Assembly: GCA_018824405.1 (NCBI GenBank)
Contig: JAHJGO010000011.1
Span: 233,783-297,782 of the forward strand
From: Gammaproteobacteria bacterium
GTDB lineage: Bacteria; Pseudomonadota; Gammaproteobacteria; Burkholderiales; Sulfuricellaceae
Direction: 5' to 3'
DNA length: 64,000 nt
How positions within the stretch are numbered: the stretch's first letter is position 1; each line of letters opens with the position of its first letter. Both the position numbers and the translations under genes were made by a program. A model generated the notes under the pieces. It saw only the letters and a list, made by a program, of their open reading frames with translations, was not told the DNA's origin and did not search any database. Of this stretch, positions 24,484 through 32,790 are shown piece after piece.

Positions 24484-25425
24484 TTACAGCTTATGGTCTG
24501 CCAGGGCTACAGTTCCGGGAATCTGCAACACTTCAAGCATGCCATTGCTTACTCGCTGAGTACGACTGCCGGGGCTGTTCTTGAAGGCAGTCATGCCCAG
24601 CAGTTCTGCCACATTGAGCGAGATGCCGTAATAGACATGGCGGCTGCGTTCCTCGCCCAGGTTCGGCTCGTAGCCGCGCGTGCCATAGCCCAGCGCCAGC
24701 TCGAAATAACGCAGGGGTTCGATGCGGCGCAGGCTGGGGATGCCGCTGGCCTTGATCGCCAGCAGATAGGTCTGTCCGCTGTGGTCGTCAATCGGGTCGA
24801 TCTGGTTGACCCGTCGCGCATCGCTGGAAGGGCGGTACATGAGGCGGAAATCCAGCATGGCATCGAGTTCCGGGTTTTTCTCCAGCAACAGGCCGAGGCC
24901 GGTCCCAAGCGTGTTCATGACCAGGTCTTCCTTGCTGAAGCGGTAACGGGAGGAAAAGCCATCCCCGATCTCGACTGCCAGCATGCTGCCCCAGGCGGTG
25001 GCGGCGGCCAGCCAGGCCGCCGACTGGCTGTCGTGCCCGGCCCATTCGAAGGCTCGGGCCAGGATGCGGGTGCCGACATAGGTCGAATACATGTGCCCCA
25101 GTTTGTCGGCGCCGCCGGTGTAGGTGTCTTGCCCGAACCAGCCCTCATCAACAGTGCGGAAGTCACTGCTCATGCTGTCGCTCCACCAGTGAGTCGAGCC
25201 ATACCAGAGCAGGGCTGTTGCGGCACCGCCGATCATGATGCGGGTGCGGAACTGTTTTTGGGCTTCGGTCAGGGTGGGATCAGAGTCCAGGGCGGGCAAA
25301 GGGGTGGGCTGGAAGACAATCGGGTTTTCCGGAGCAGATGCCGTCTCGGCCCGCGCCGCAGGCTGGCAACAAAGACTGATCAGGACGACGAACAGGATCT
25401 GAAAACTAGTCTGATTCCGTAGCAT
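24484..25425 (-). CDS. DUF2279 (YfiM-like) exported protein
   Basis: A 313-residue protein from the ATG at 25425 (GGAG eight bases upstream); a TTG 15 bases earlier is less likely. It has a signal peptide ([22 protein letters not shown]), then [56 protein letters not shown], the DUF2279/YfiM signature with a conserved GADKxGH. Small hydrophobic segments suggest an outer-membrane-associated protein. Function unknown. The gene's start overlaps the 3' end of xthA by 20 bases, so the two are coupled. Confidence 0.75.
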   Translation of the reverse strand: MLRNQTSFQILFVVLISLCCQPAARAETASAPENPIVFQPTPLPALDSDPTLTEAQKQFRTRIMIGGAATALLWYGSTHWWSDSMSSDFRTVDEGWFGQDTYTGGADKLGHMYSTYVGTRILARAFEWAGHDSQSAAWLAAATAWGSMLAVEIGDGFSSRYRFSKEDLVMNTLGTGLGLLLEKNPELDAMLDFRLMYRPSSDARRVNQIDPIDDHSGQTYLLAIKASGIPSLRRIEPLRYFELALGYGTRGYEPNLGEERSRHVYYGISLNVAELLGMTAFKNSPGSRTQRVSNGMLEVLQIPGTVALADHKL

Positions 25426-26188
25426 GATTGATCTCCGCAATCACCGGCGCATGGTCGGAAGGACGCTCCAGCTTGCGCGGCTCGATGTCCACCGCGCATG
25501 AGGTGCAATTCGGAGCGAACGCTTCGCTCAACAGGATGTGATCAATGCGCAGTCCCAGTTTACGCCGGAAGGCATGCATCCGGTAGTCCCACCAGGTGAA
25601 AGTCCCCTCGTCCTGCGGGAACAGGCGAAAACTGTCCTGCAGGCCGATCTGTTGCAGTTTCCGGAAGGCTTTGCGCTCAGGTTCGCTGCACAATACGGAA
25701 TCCTCCCATGCCTTGGGGTCGTGTACGTCGCGATCTTCAGGCGCGATGTTGTAGTCTCCCAGCAAAGCCAGCTTCGGGTAGCGCGTCAACTCGTCCTTGA
25801 GCCAGGCTGTGAGCGCTTCCAGCCACTGCAGCTTATATTGATATTTGTCGGAATCCACGCTCTGGCCGTTGGGTACATAGACGCACACCAGGCGCACGCC
25901 GTTGAGCGTCGCCGCCAGCACCCGCTTCTGCTCGTCTTCGTAGCCAGGGATGCCGGCGCACACATCCTGCAGGGGCCGCTTGCTCAGGATGGCCACACCG
26001 TTATAGGTTTTCTGGCCGGAGTAAGAGGCGTGATAGCCTGCCGCCTCGATTTCAGCCAGAGGAAAATTCTTGTCCTCCAGCTTCAATTCCTGCAGGCACA
26101 AGGCATCCGGCTGATGCAGGTTCAGCCAGTCCAGCACATGAGGCAGGCGAACTTTGAGGGAATTGACATTCCAGGTGGCAAGTTTCAT
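25406..26188 (-). CDS. xthA: Exodeoxyribonuclease III
   Basis: A 260-residue Mg-dependent AP endonuclease/3' exonuclease for base-excision repair. Catalytic motifs are all visible: [24 protein letters not shown] (metal Glu), [57 protein letters not shown] and the terminal catalytic His in PSDHAPV. Length is normal for the family. The spacing to the small gene upstream at 26609 is 166 bases. Confidence 0.95.
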   Translation of the reverse strand: MKLATWNVNSLKVRLPHVLDWLNLHQPDALCLQELKLEDKNFPLAEIEAAGYHASYSGQKTYNGVAILSKRPLQDVCAGIPGYEDEQKRVLAATLNGVRLVCVYVPNGQSVDSDKYQYKLQWLEALTAWLKDELTRYPKLALLGDYNIAPEDRDVHDPKAWEDSVLCSEPERKAFRKLQQIGLQDSFRLFPQDEGTFTWWDYRMHAFRRKLGLRIDHILLSEAFAPNCTSCAVDIEPRKLERPSDHAPVIAEINHATESD

Positions 26189-26354
26189 GAATGACTCAGG
26201 ATTTTGTTTTGTTGTGCGGAGTGTCGCGGCAAATGTCGGGCAAGCGCGATCACATCAGATGCTGCATTGTAAACAAAGATGGTCAGAAATGAATATTTTG
26301 CGGCAGCTAGGCGCGGAGGGGCGCCGTCAGGGCGGTCAGGCAGGACTTGGCAAA

Positions 26355-26609
26355 TTAGCGCCCCAGCACCTTATCGGCCGGCACTGAAGCAACGAGGGGC
26401 GAGTGTCCCGGAGGCCTTGATGCAGCGCCGGATCTCAGAGTAGCCCAGATATGGCGAATATCTTCCAGATGGGATGCGGCCCACTCCAGATCATGGCTGA
26501 TCAGCTCCGGCTTGTCCGTTGCGCCGCCATCCGCCAGACGCTCGCGAATTCGCGTCAGGCCGGCCAATGCCGAGTCTATTTGTGCCTGCATGATTTCTTG
26601 TGTTTGCAT
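26355..26609 (-). CDS. Small protein of unknown function behind a PhoB box
   Basis: An 84-residue protein beginning MQTQEIMQAQIDSALAGL, predicted helical (two amphipathic helices up to about residue 60) with a Pro/Ser-rich, charged tail. I do not recognise it. There is no signal peptide. The Shine-Dalgarno is weak. What supports it as a gene is its promoter: a PhoB box with a perfect TATAAT ends 40 bases upstream of its start, and nothing else on this strand lies between that promoter and xthA. It would therefore belong to the phosphate-starvation regulon. Confidence 0.5.
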   Translation of the reverse strand: MQTQEIMQAQIDSALAGLTRIRERLADGGATDKPELISHDLEWAASHLEDIRHIWATLRSGAASRPPGHSPLVASVPADKVLGR

Positions 26610-26649
26610 TCGCTACACCCATTCCATTTCTTACTGCGAAGAGATCGAC

Positions 26650-26683
26650 ATTATATGGCTTTTTTATGTCAGTAACATGACAG
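26650..26683 (-). promoter_or_regulatory. PhoB box and -10 element in front of the small protein gene
   Basis: Read on the minus strand: CTGTCAT (26683-26677), spacer GTTA, CTGACAT (26672-26666), ten bases, then TATAAT (26655-26650). The Pho box consensus is CTGTCAT-N4-CTGTCAC and PhoB boxes replace the -35 with the -10 ten bases on. Thirteen of the 14 repeat positions match CTGTCAT/CTGTCAT, and the -10 is perfect. Confidence 0.8.
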
Positions 26684-26715
26684 CATGATGCCGCCGGGAT
26701 TTGTGCGGCTTTGGC

Positions 26716-28263
26716 TCAGCCCTGAGGAGCCCTCACTCCGGCAGCCTGCTTGTCCGCATACATTCTCTTATCCGCCTGTCTGATCAGGCTCTCCGGCGCA
26801 TCCCCATCTTCGGGGAACAAGGCGATGCCGATGCTGGCCCGCACGCGGAACAACTGTTCTTCAATCTGGAAACCTTCAGACAGTGTTTGCTGAATTTTCT
26901 GGCGCACGGCTGTTAATGCTTCCTGGTTTTCCACGCTCCCGATCAAGATAATGAATTCGTCACCGCTCATTCTTGCAACTGTATCGTCCGCCCGGACGGA
27001 AGAACGGAGGCGCTCGGCCACGAGTTTAAGCAATTGATCGCCAAAATCATGTCCGTAAGTGTCGTTAACCTGCTTGAAGTCATCCAGATCGAGAAACATG
27101 ACGGCTAGCTGTTTCTCCTGACGCCGCATTCTTGCCAGCAGTTGTTCCAGCCGGTCCGTCAGCAGCATGCGGTTGGGAAGCCCTGTCAAGGCATCATGGT
27201 TGGCGAGTTGCCAGAGCCGATTCTGGTTTTCGATATTCAGGATGCGTCCCTGTTGATGCGCTCGCAAGAACGCCAACAGTAGCAGGGATGACATGAGCGT
27301 CAACATTGCCATCAGCGCCAGCAGCCCTAGGCTCAAATCCGACCAGCCAATCTGCCGCCACACCATCAGGGAAAAAGGCTCTCCCATCGTTACCAGGGAT
27401 TTCTGGTAGACAAAGGCAGGGAAGATGGCGTTTTCAATTGGGCTGCGGGCTTTTCCAGTTATTTCCAGCAACTGCCCCTTGGTATCTTCCGGGCTGAAAT
27501 CCTTGTGGTAAACACGCACCGTTCCACCATCAAAAACCGGAAATTTAATGGGTTCTGCCAGCTTGGCTGCATCAATCACCATGTCTACCACCAGCTCATC
27601 CTGAGTGGAATGTGCCAAGGGGGAGCCATTGCGCCGGAAGGCCTGGGTGATCGGGCAAAACACAACATACGCCAGGTTGCCTTCTATTAGCCTGAACGGG
27701 TGGCTGGCAACAGGCGCGCGACGTTGGAGAGATTCGCTCATGGCCCGCTGCAGAAACGGCACGCTTTCCACATCCAGCCCAAGGACATCTTCGGAGCCTG
27801 AAAGCATCGGCTCAATGAACACGATGGGGTAATAGAGGGGCTTGTCTTTCAAAGCCTGCCATTTCCGGTCGGAACCATAGGAAAAGGATTTGACGGTGAA
27901 ATTCGGGATGCCATTACGCCGCTTGCGGGAAACGAACTCTGCCAGTTGATTTTTTGCGACCGATTGGACAATTTCAAGTGCAAAAATCTGTGGATTGGCC
28001 TCTATGACCTGTCTGACATAGCGCGTAGCTTTGAGCTGGTCTGTACTGCCAACGGCACCGAAAAAAGCCGAAAACCCTTTTAAAATAACTTCACTGCTAA
28101 TCATCTCCTTATCGAGGTGATCCGAATAGGCATCGCCATATAGCGTCAGATCTCTTTCAGCATCGCGAATGTTCAACTCAATCACAGTGGCTGCCGCGCC
28201 AAAACACAGGGACAACCACATTCCAAGACTAAAAACGTACGACCAGACTGAGAGTGGTTTCAT
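26716..28263 (-). CDS. CHASE-GGDEF diguanylate cyclase
   Basis: About 515 residues; ATG at 28263 and an in-frame GTG at 28275 are both possible starts. An N-terminal helix is followed by a periplasmic CHASE-like sensor (KGFSAFFGAVGSTDQLKATRYVRQVIEANPQIFALEIVQSV, to about residue 300), a second helix (SLGLLALMAMLTLMSSLLLLAFL) and a GGDEF domain from LANHDALTGLPNRMLLTDRL. The signature is SGDEF at about residue 434; Ser for the first Gly is usually tolerated, so cyclic-di-GMP synthesis is likely. Asp/Asn of the metal site (FLDLDDFKQVND) are intact. It lies directly upstream of the PhoB-driven small gene. Confidence 0.87.
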   Translation of the reverse strand: MKPLSVWSYVFSLGMWLSLCFGAAATVIELNIRDAERDLTLYGDAYSDHLDKEMISSEVILKGFSAFFGAVGSTDQLKATRYVRQVIEANPQIFALEIVQSVAKNQLAEFVSRKRRNGIPNFTVKSFSYGSDRKWQALKDKPLYYPIVFIEPMLSGSEDVLGLDVESVPFLQRAMSESLQRRAPVASHPFRLIEGNLAYVVFCPITQAFRRNGSPLAHSTQDELVVDMVIDAAKLAEPIKFPVFDGGTVRVYHKDFSPEDTKGQLLEITGKARSPIENAIFPAFVYQKSLVTMGEPFSLMVWRQIGWSDLSLGLLALMAMLTLMSSLLLLAFLRAHQQGRILNIENQNRLWQLANHDALTGLPNRMLLTDRLEQLLARMRRQEKQLAVMFLDLDDFKQVNDTYGHDFGDQLLKLVAERLRSSVRADDTVARMSGDEFIILIGSVENQEALTAVRQKIQQTLSEGFQIEEQLFRVRASIGIALFPEDGDAPESLIRQADKRMYADKQAAGVRAPQG

Positions 28264-28278
28264 TGATGGCAACACCTG

Positions 28279-28339
28279 ACCCGAGCGGGAGATTGAACCC
28301 CCACCTTAACTCAAGCAGGTATTACTGGGCCATCGGGGT
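28279..28339 (-). pseudogene. Possible decayed tRNA-like sequence
   Basis: On the minus strand the stretch has a T-arm-like GGGGGTTCAATCTCCC, a D-arm-like TGGCCCAGTAAT, and ends that pair partly (ACCC with GGGT). Only about 61 bases separate the pairing ends instead of 76, the anticodon arm cannot be built, and several stem pairs mismatch. It lies just upstream of the diguanylate cyclase start and could alternatively be its leader structure. Confidence 0.2.
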
Positions 28340-28402
28340 TTCCCTTATATTTTGCAGGTGATTGTCTGACAGGAAGATTCCCGGTTTGCCGTCACGCAAA
28401 GC

Positions 28403-28951
28403 TTATCGGCCTCCGGACCAGGGGTGCGGGGGTGAAGGTTGTTCTTTTTTTGCGGCACTATTGGCCGGGTCGGCAGGTGCTTTTCTCAGCAGCGCACTTT
28501 TGGGATATCCAGCAGCATCCAGCGCAGCATCCCAGGCGCCTTTTTCGTAGCCCTTGCTGACTGCGCTACCCACCACCAGCACCGGAACGTACGCCGCTCC
28601 CACCAGCTTTGTGAGGGCATCGGCATCGGCTGGGGTGGTTTGCGGATTTTTGCTGGTAAACGGGATGCCGCGCTGAGTCAGATGATTGCGGGCCTGCGTG
28701 CAGGGTTCACCACAATCGTTGGCATACAGGGTGACCGGCGATTTCTTGATCGCCTGCTGGGTCGCGTATGGCAGTTGTGAAGTTTCGATGGTGCTGTTGC
28801 TCAGTTTTTTCTCTTCCACCTTTTTTGCGCTCGCCGGCGGCGGCTGATCGGTGTAATGCACCTTGCCCTCAGCATCGACCCAGCGGAACAACTCCTCCGC
28901 CTGTACCAGGCCGGTTACGGCGCAGCACAGTAAAACCATGATGAATTTCAT
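28403..28951 (-). CDS. Exported DUF4124-glutaredoxin-like protein
   Basis: A 182-residue protein from the ATG at 28951 (GGAG upstream; MKFIMVLLCCAVTGLVQAEE is a signal peptide). Residues 20-50 match DUF4124 (LFRWVDAEGKVHYTDQPPP). Residues 75-150 look like a glutaredoxin fold (VTLYANDCGEPCTQARNHLTQRGIPFTSKNP ... AYVPVLVVGS), with CGEPC replacing the usual CPYC; a three-residue gap between the cysteines is unusual. The C-terminus is Pro/Lys-rich. It is the last gene of the pap operon strand, 16 bases after the hypothetical gene. Confidence 0.7.
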   Translation of the reverse strand: MKFIMVLLCCAVTGLVQAEELFRWVDAEGKVHYTDQPPPASAKKVEEKKLSNSTIETSQLPYATQQAIKKSPVTLYANDCGEPCTQARNHLTQRGIPFTSKNPQTTPADADALTKLVGAAYVPVLVVGSAVSKGYEKGAWDAALDAAGYPKSALLRKAPADPANSAAKKEQPSPPHPWSGGR

Positions 28952-28967
28952 TTCATTACTCCTCAAT

Positions 28968-29234
28968 TCAAGCTTCAGTATCATTTTCAATCCAGTTCAC
29001 CAGATAATACAGCCGGACTCCCTCCGAAGAGCGCGAAGGACCCACCACTCGCCCTGGATAGAGGTTCTTCTCCGCATCCGCAGCGGCAATGGCCTCTGCC
29101 GCAGAAGACATCACCTGGACACAGTTCTCGGGGAAACGGGCACGCTTTCGCTGCGGCGAATAAATGACCGCAAAATGCTGGGCTACCAGTTTCGACTCTT
29201 CGTCGTTGAAGATGTTCTGGATCGGGGAGGTCAA
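28968..29234 (-). CDS. Small hypothetical protein coupled to pap
   Basis: An 88-residue protein (MTSPIQNIFNDEESKLVAQ...) with no signal peptide or helix. It reads FAVIYSPQRKRARFPENCVQVMSSAAEAIAAADAEKNLYPGRVVGPSRSSEGVRLYYLVNWI, a mixed alpha/beta pattern I cannot assign to a family. Its ATG overlaps the pap stop codon (29231-29234), so translation is coupled and it probably acts with polyphosphate:AMP phosphotransferase or is only co-regulated with it. Confidence 0.65.
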   Translation of the reverse strand: MTSPIQNIFNDEESKLVAQHFAVIYSPQRKRARFPENCVQVMSSAAEAIAAADAEKNLYPGRVVGPSRSSEGVRLYYLVNWIENDTEA

Positions 29235-30736
29235 AATGTTTTGTTTTTCGGTAAATTTTTCAACTTGGCCTCGATGTGCTCACACAGGGTTTTCAGCACC
29301 TTGATGCGGGCAAAATATTTGTTGTTGGCCTCGACCAGCGTCCACGGCGCGGCTTCGGTGCTGGTGCGGTCCACCATGTCGCAAATGGCCTGCTCGTAGG
29401 CGTCCCATTTTTCGCGGTTGCGCCAGTCTTCGTCGGTAATCTTGTAGCGTTTGAAACCGGTTTTTTCGCGCTCCTTGAAGCGGCTGAGCTGCTCCTCCTT
29501 GCTGATAGTCAGCCAGAACTTGCTCACCACCATGTTGTGGCGCGCCAGTTGCGACTCGAATTCGATGATCTCGCTGTAGGCGCGCATCCAGTCGGATTCC
29601 GAGCAGAAGCCCTCGACCCGCTCCACCAGAACGCGGCCATACCAGGAACGGTCAAAGATCGTCACCCGCCCGCGCCGCGGCACATGACGCCAGAAACGCC
29701 ACTGATAAGGCTGGGCGCGTTCTTCCTCAGTCGGCGCGGCAATCGGCACGACCTGATAAATGCGTGCATCCAGCGCGCTGGTGATGCGCCGTATGCTGCC
29801 ACCCTTGCCTGCGGCATCGTTGCCCTCGAACACCGCGATCACGGTAATTTCCCTGAAGCGGGGGTTGCGCGTCAGCAGGGCGAGCTTGCCCTGGTATTTT
29901 TCCAGCTCTTCCTGGTATTTTTTCTTTTCGAGTTTCTGCGACAGGTCGAGTGCCTTGAGAATATGCAGATGATCAATCGACGGCAGCAGGGGCGGCGCAT
30001 TGATCCCTGCAGGCTGGACATTCTCGGAGTCGAGGCGCTTGCGGATCGCCTCGTGGATCATTTTGCCGATGGTCAGACTGCGGTAGCGCGGGTCCTCCCC
30101 CTCGACGATGAACCACGGTGCAAAGGCGGTGCTGGTATGGCGGATCACGCTTTCGTGCACGGTGCGAAACTTGTCGTAGAGCTTGAAGTGTTCCCAGTCG
30201 CGATCCGTCACGCGCCAGCGCGTCTTGGGGTCTTTTTCCAGAATCTTGAGGCGCTTTTCCTGCTTGTCTTTGGATAAGTGCAACCAGAACTTGATGATCA
30301 GCGCGCCTTCATCGGTGAGCATTTTTTCCAGGCGCCGGGCACGTTCCAGACTCTGGTCGAGATCAGCGGTTTTGCTGGCGCCCGTCACCCGATTCAGGAT
30401 CGGCCAGGTATACCAGGAGCCAAGAAAGACACCGATCTTTCCCTTGGGCGGCAAGGCGCGCCAGAAGCGCCACATCATGGGGCGATCCAGCTCCTCGTCG
30501 GAGGGCTCCCCCATGCCGTGCGACTGGACGTGGCGCGGATCCATCCATTCATTCAGCAGGTTGACGGTTTCGCCACGCCCCGCGCCATCCACCCCGCCGA
30601 GGAGAACGATGACCGGAAACTTGCAGCTTTGTGCCAAGTCGAGCTGCGCCTCCAGAAGCGCTTCACGCAGCAAGGGGACTTCCTTCTCATAAGTCGCCTT
30701 GTCGATCCTGTGACCCAGCTCTGCCGATTCAAACAT
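29231..30736 (-). CDS. pap: Polyphosphate:AMP phosphotransferase
   Basis: A 501-residue class II PPK2 with two tandem PPK2 domains. The N-terminal domain has a degenerate Walker A (GGVDGAGRGET, about residue 47) and the C-terminal one an intact EGNDAAGKGGS (about residue 307). The family's FDRSWYGRVLVERVEGF is present in the second half. Pap uses polyphosphate to phosphorylate AMP to ADP, so it can supply ADP from polyphosphate. GGGGGA precedes the ATG. It is divergent from the EAL gene; a PhoB box lies between, oriented towards that gene. Downstream: two small genes in one transcript. Confidence 0.92.
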   Translation of the reverse strand: MFESAELGHRIDKATYEKEVPLLREALLEAQLDLAQSCKFPVIVLLGGVDGAGRGETVNLLNEWMDPRHVQSHGMGEPSDEELDRPMMWRFWRALPPKGKIGVFLGSWYTWPILNRVTGASKTADLDQSLERARRLEKMLTDEGALIIKFWLHLSKDKQEKRLKILEKDPKTRWRVTDRDWEHFKLYDKFRTVHESVIRHTSTAFAPWFIVEGEDPRYRSLTIGKMIHEAIRKRLDSENVQPAGINAPPLLPSIDHLHILKALDLSQKLEKKKYQEELEKYQGKLALLTRNPRFREITVIAVFEGNDAAGKGGSIRRITSALDARIYQVVPIAAPTEEERAQPYQWRFWRHVPRRGRVTIFDRSWYGRVLVERVEGFCSESDWMRAYSEIIEFESQLARHNMVVSKFWLTISKEEQLSRFKEREKTGFKRYKITDEDWRNREKWDAYEQAICDMVDRTSTEAAPWTLVEANNKYFARIKVLKTLCEHIEAKLKNLPKNKTF

Positions 30737-30827
30737 GTCTTTCCCCCTGATTTGGCCTGCAAACTTCTATCTCACACCCCTTCGCGGCAAAATTCAATAG
30801 CTTTGCTGCGAAACCAGCATTTATTTG

Positions 30828-30861
30828 CTGTCATTTGCCTGTCACACAGGTGCATTAGCAT
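30828..30861 (+). promoter_or_regulatory. Perfect PhoB box with -10 element
   Basis: CTGTCAT (30828-30834), spacer TTGC, CTGTCAC (30839-30845), then ten bases and TAGCAT (30856-30861) as -10. Both 7-mers match the Pho box consensus CTGTCAT-N4-CTGTCAC exactly. The -10 spacing equals that of known Pho promoters. Start codon of the EAL-CBS-GGDEF gene is 30 bases further on. Confidence 0.9.
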
Positions 30862-30891
30862 CCATTTCCCGCAAAAGCGAAGCAAAACATT

Positions 30892-32790
30892 ATGCACTTG
30901 CCCCGGATCGAATCTAATCACGGCGTGCCCACCCGGGTAATACCCTGCTCCTGTCAGGAAGAAGCCCCTCGCAGGCACGATGACCATGCCGCGTTGCTTG
31001 ATGTCATCCTGGAGCAACGCAGTCTGACTGCCGTCTTTCAACCCATTGTCCAGTTTTCCGGAGGGCGGATTTTTGGTTACGAAGGGCTCATTCGAGGCCC
31101 TGCCGACACGCCATTGCATGCCCCGATCCATCTGTTTCAGGCGGCGGAAGCATTCGGGCGCCTGGCTGAACTGGAGCGGTTGTGCCGCCATGTGGTGCTG
31201 GAGAGTTTTGTCGCGCAACGGCTGCCGGGACGCCTGTTCCTCAATATCAGTCCGGAATGCCTGCTGCAACGCGATTTTCGCGAAGGTGAAACACTACGCC
31301 TGATTCGCAAGCTGAATCTCAATCCCTGCCGGGTCATCATCGAACTGACGGAAAACAAACCGATCTACGATTACAACCTGCTGCGCGAAGCGGCCCGGCA
31401 CTATCGTGGCATGGGCTTCGAGATTGCGATCGACGATCTGGGAGAAGGCTTTTCCAGTCTGCGCCTGTGGTCCGAGCTGCGCCCGGAATACGTCAAGATC
31501 GACATGCATTTCATCCAGGGAATCAACCACGACCCCGTCAAGCTGCAGTTCGTGCGCTCGATCCAGGTGATCGCCGAATGCATGGGCTCGCGCGTGATTG
31601 CGGAAGGCATCGAGACAGCACCTGAGCTCAACGTACTCAAGACTATCGGTCTGGCGCTCGGACAGGGCTTTCACATCGCCCGGCCCAATCCGGCACCGCC
31701 ACTGCAGGTGTCAGAAGAAGTGGTTGCGGCACTCCAGCAGAGCGGGGTTGCCATCTATCCCACGGGTATGGCATCTCAAAAATCCGTAACAGCAAGAAAA
31801 TTACTGAAGTCCGTTCCTGTCGTCACGCCGCTGATGACGGCCGACGAAGTCTTCAATATTTTCTCCCGCGATGCCGAGTTGAATGTATTGCCCGTGGTGA
31901 GCCATGGCGCCCCACTGGGCCTGATCAATCGCCATCGTTTCGTTGATCATTACGCCCGTCCTTACCAGCGCGAATTGCATGGCAGCAAGCCCTGCACACG
32001 TTTCATGGACAATCAGCCTTTGATGGTGGATCAGGCCATGAGCCTGGCGCAGCTCAGCCGCCTGATCGCCGATGGCTCGCAACGACATGTAGCCGATGGT
32101 TTCATCATCACCGAGCGTGGAAATTACCTGGGAGTCGGCAACAGTCAGGACCTGATCCGCGAGATTACCGAACAGCAGATACAGTCGGCGCGTCATGCCA
32201 ACCCGCTGACCCAGTTGCCGGGCAATGTACCGATCAACGAGCATATCGAACGCCTGCTTCACAGCCACGGCCATTTCGTGATCTGCTACTTCGATCTGGA
32301 CCATTTCAAGCCTTTCAACGATCGTTACGGCTTTCGGCGTGGCGATGACATTATCCTGCTGACCGCCCGGATACTGTTGGAAGAAAGCGACCCGGAGCGG
32401 GATTTTCTCGGCCATGTCGGCGGTGATGATTTCGTGCTGCTGTTCCAGAGCAAGAACTGGGAACAGCGCTGCCGCCAGATACTGGCGCGCTTCGATCGCG
32501 AGGTGGAAACGCTGTTCGATCCGCAGGACCTCAAGACACGCGGTTTTGAAGGGGAAGACCGGCAAGGCAATATTCTGTTTTTTCCCCTCACCAGCCTTTC
32601 CATTGGTGCGGTATCGGTTGCGCCGGACGAATACCGATCTCATTACGAAGTTGCCGCCGCTGCAGGCGAAGCCAAGAAACAGGCAAAAACCATATCCGGC
32701 AGCGCGCTGTTTATTGAACGGCGCCGTCCCGGCGGCGCAACCATACGCATTTCAGAAAATTCCATCATGGCTTCAGGAGAAAATAATTGA
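30892..32790 (+). CDS. EAL-CBS-GGDEF cyclic-di-GMP turnover protein
   Basis: A 632-residue soluble protein. EAL domain: residues 35-270, with YEGLIRGP (EGL for EAL) near residue 63, LTENKP, DDLGEGFSS (the metal Asp pair), KIDMHFI, EGIET and GQGFHIARP, so phosphodiesterase residues are largely present. Residues 310-425 form a CBS pair (VVTPLMTADEVFNIFSRDAELNVLPVVSHGAPLGLINRHRF...). The GGDEF domain (440-620) has GGDDF at about residue 509, so cyclase activity is uncertain and it may serve as a GTP sensor. No signal or membrane helices. It heads a PhoB-box-driven operon and its stop overlaps the TTG start of the glycosyltransferase. Confidence 0.9.
   Translation: MHLPRIESNHGVPTRVIPCSCQEEAPRRHDDHAALLDVILEQRSLTAVFQPIVQFSGGRIFGYEGLIRGPADTPLHAPIHLFQAAEAFGRLAELERLCRHVVLESFVAQRLPGRLFLNISPECLLQRDFREGETLRLIRKLNLNPCRVIIELTENKPIYDYNLLREAARHYRGMGFEIAIDDLGEGFSSLRLWSELRPEYVKIDMHFIQGINHDPVKLQFVRSIQVIAECMGSRVIAEGIETAPELNVLKTIGLALGQGFHIARPNPAPPLQVSEEVVAALQQSGVAIYPTGMASQKSVTARKLLKSVPVVTPLMTADEVFNIFSRDAELNVLPVVSHGAPLGLINRHRFVDHYARPYQRELHGSKPCTRFMDNQPLMVDQAMSLAQLSRLIADGSQRHVADGFIITERGNYLGVGNSQDLIREITEQQIQSARHANPLTQLPGNVPINEHIERLLHSHGHFVICYFDLDHFKPFNDRYGFRRGDDIILLTARILLEESDPERDFLGHVGGDDFVLLFQSKNWEQRCRQILARFDREVETLFDPQDLKTRGFEGEDRQGNILFFPLTSLSIGAVSVAPDEYRSHYEVAAAAGEAKKQAKTISGSALFIERRRPGGATIRISENSIMASGENN

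Noticed and set aside
26240-26264. GATCACATCA shared with the terminal repeat of the mpl element
   Set aside because: Only ten bases match and no inverted partner occurs nearby.
28350-28375. Extra PhoB site before the CHASE-GGDEF gene
   Set aside because: One CTGTCAG half-site is present on the minus strand, but no second half at 11 bases.
28276-28402. Cyclic-di-GMP riboswitch before the diguanylate cyclase
   Set aside because: The conserved GEMM core and tetraloop-receptor elements are absent.
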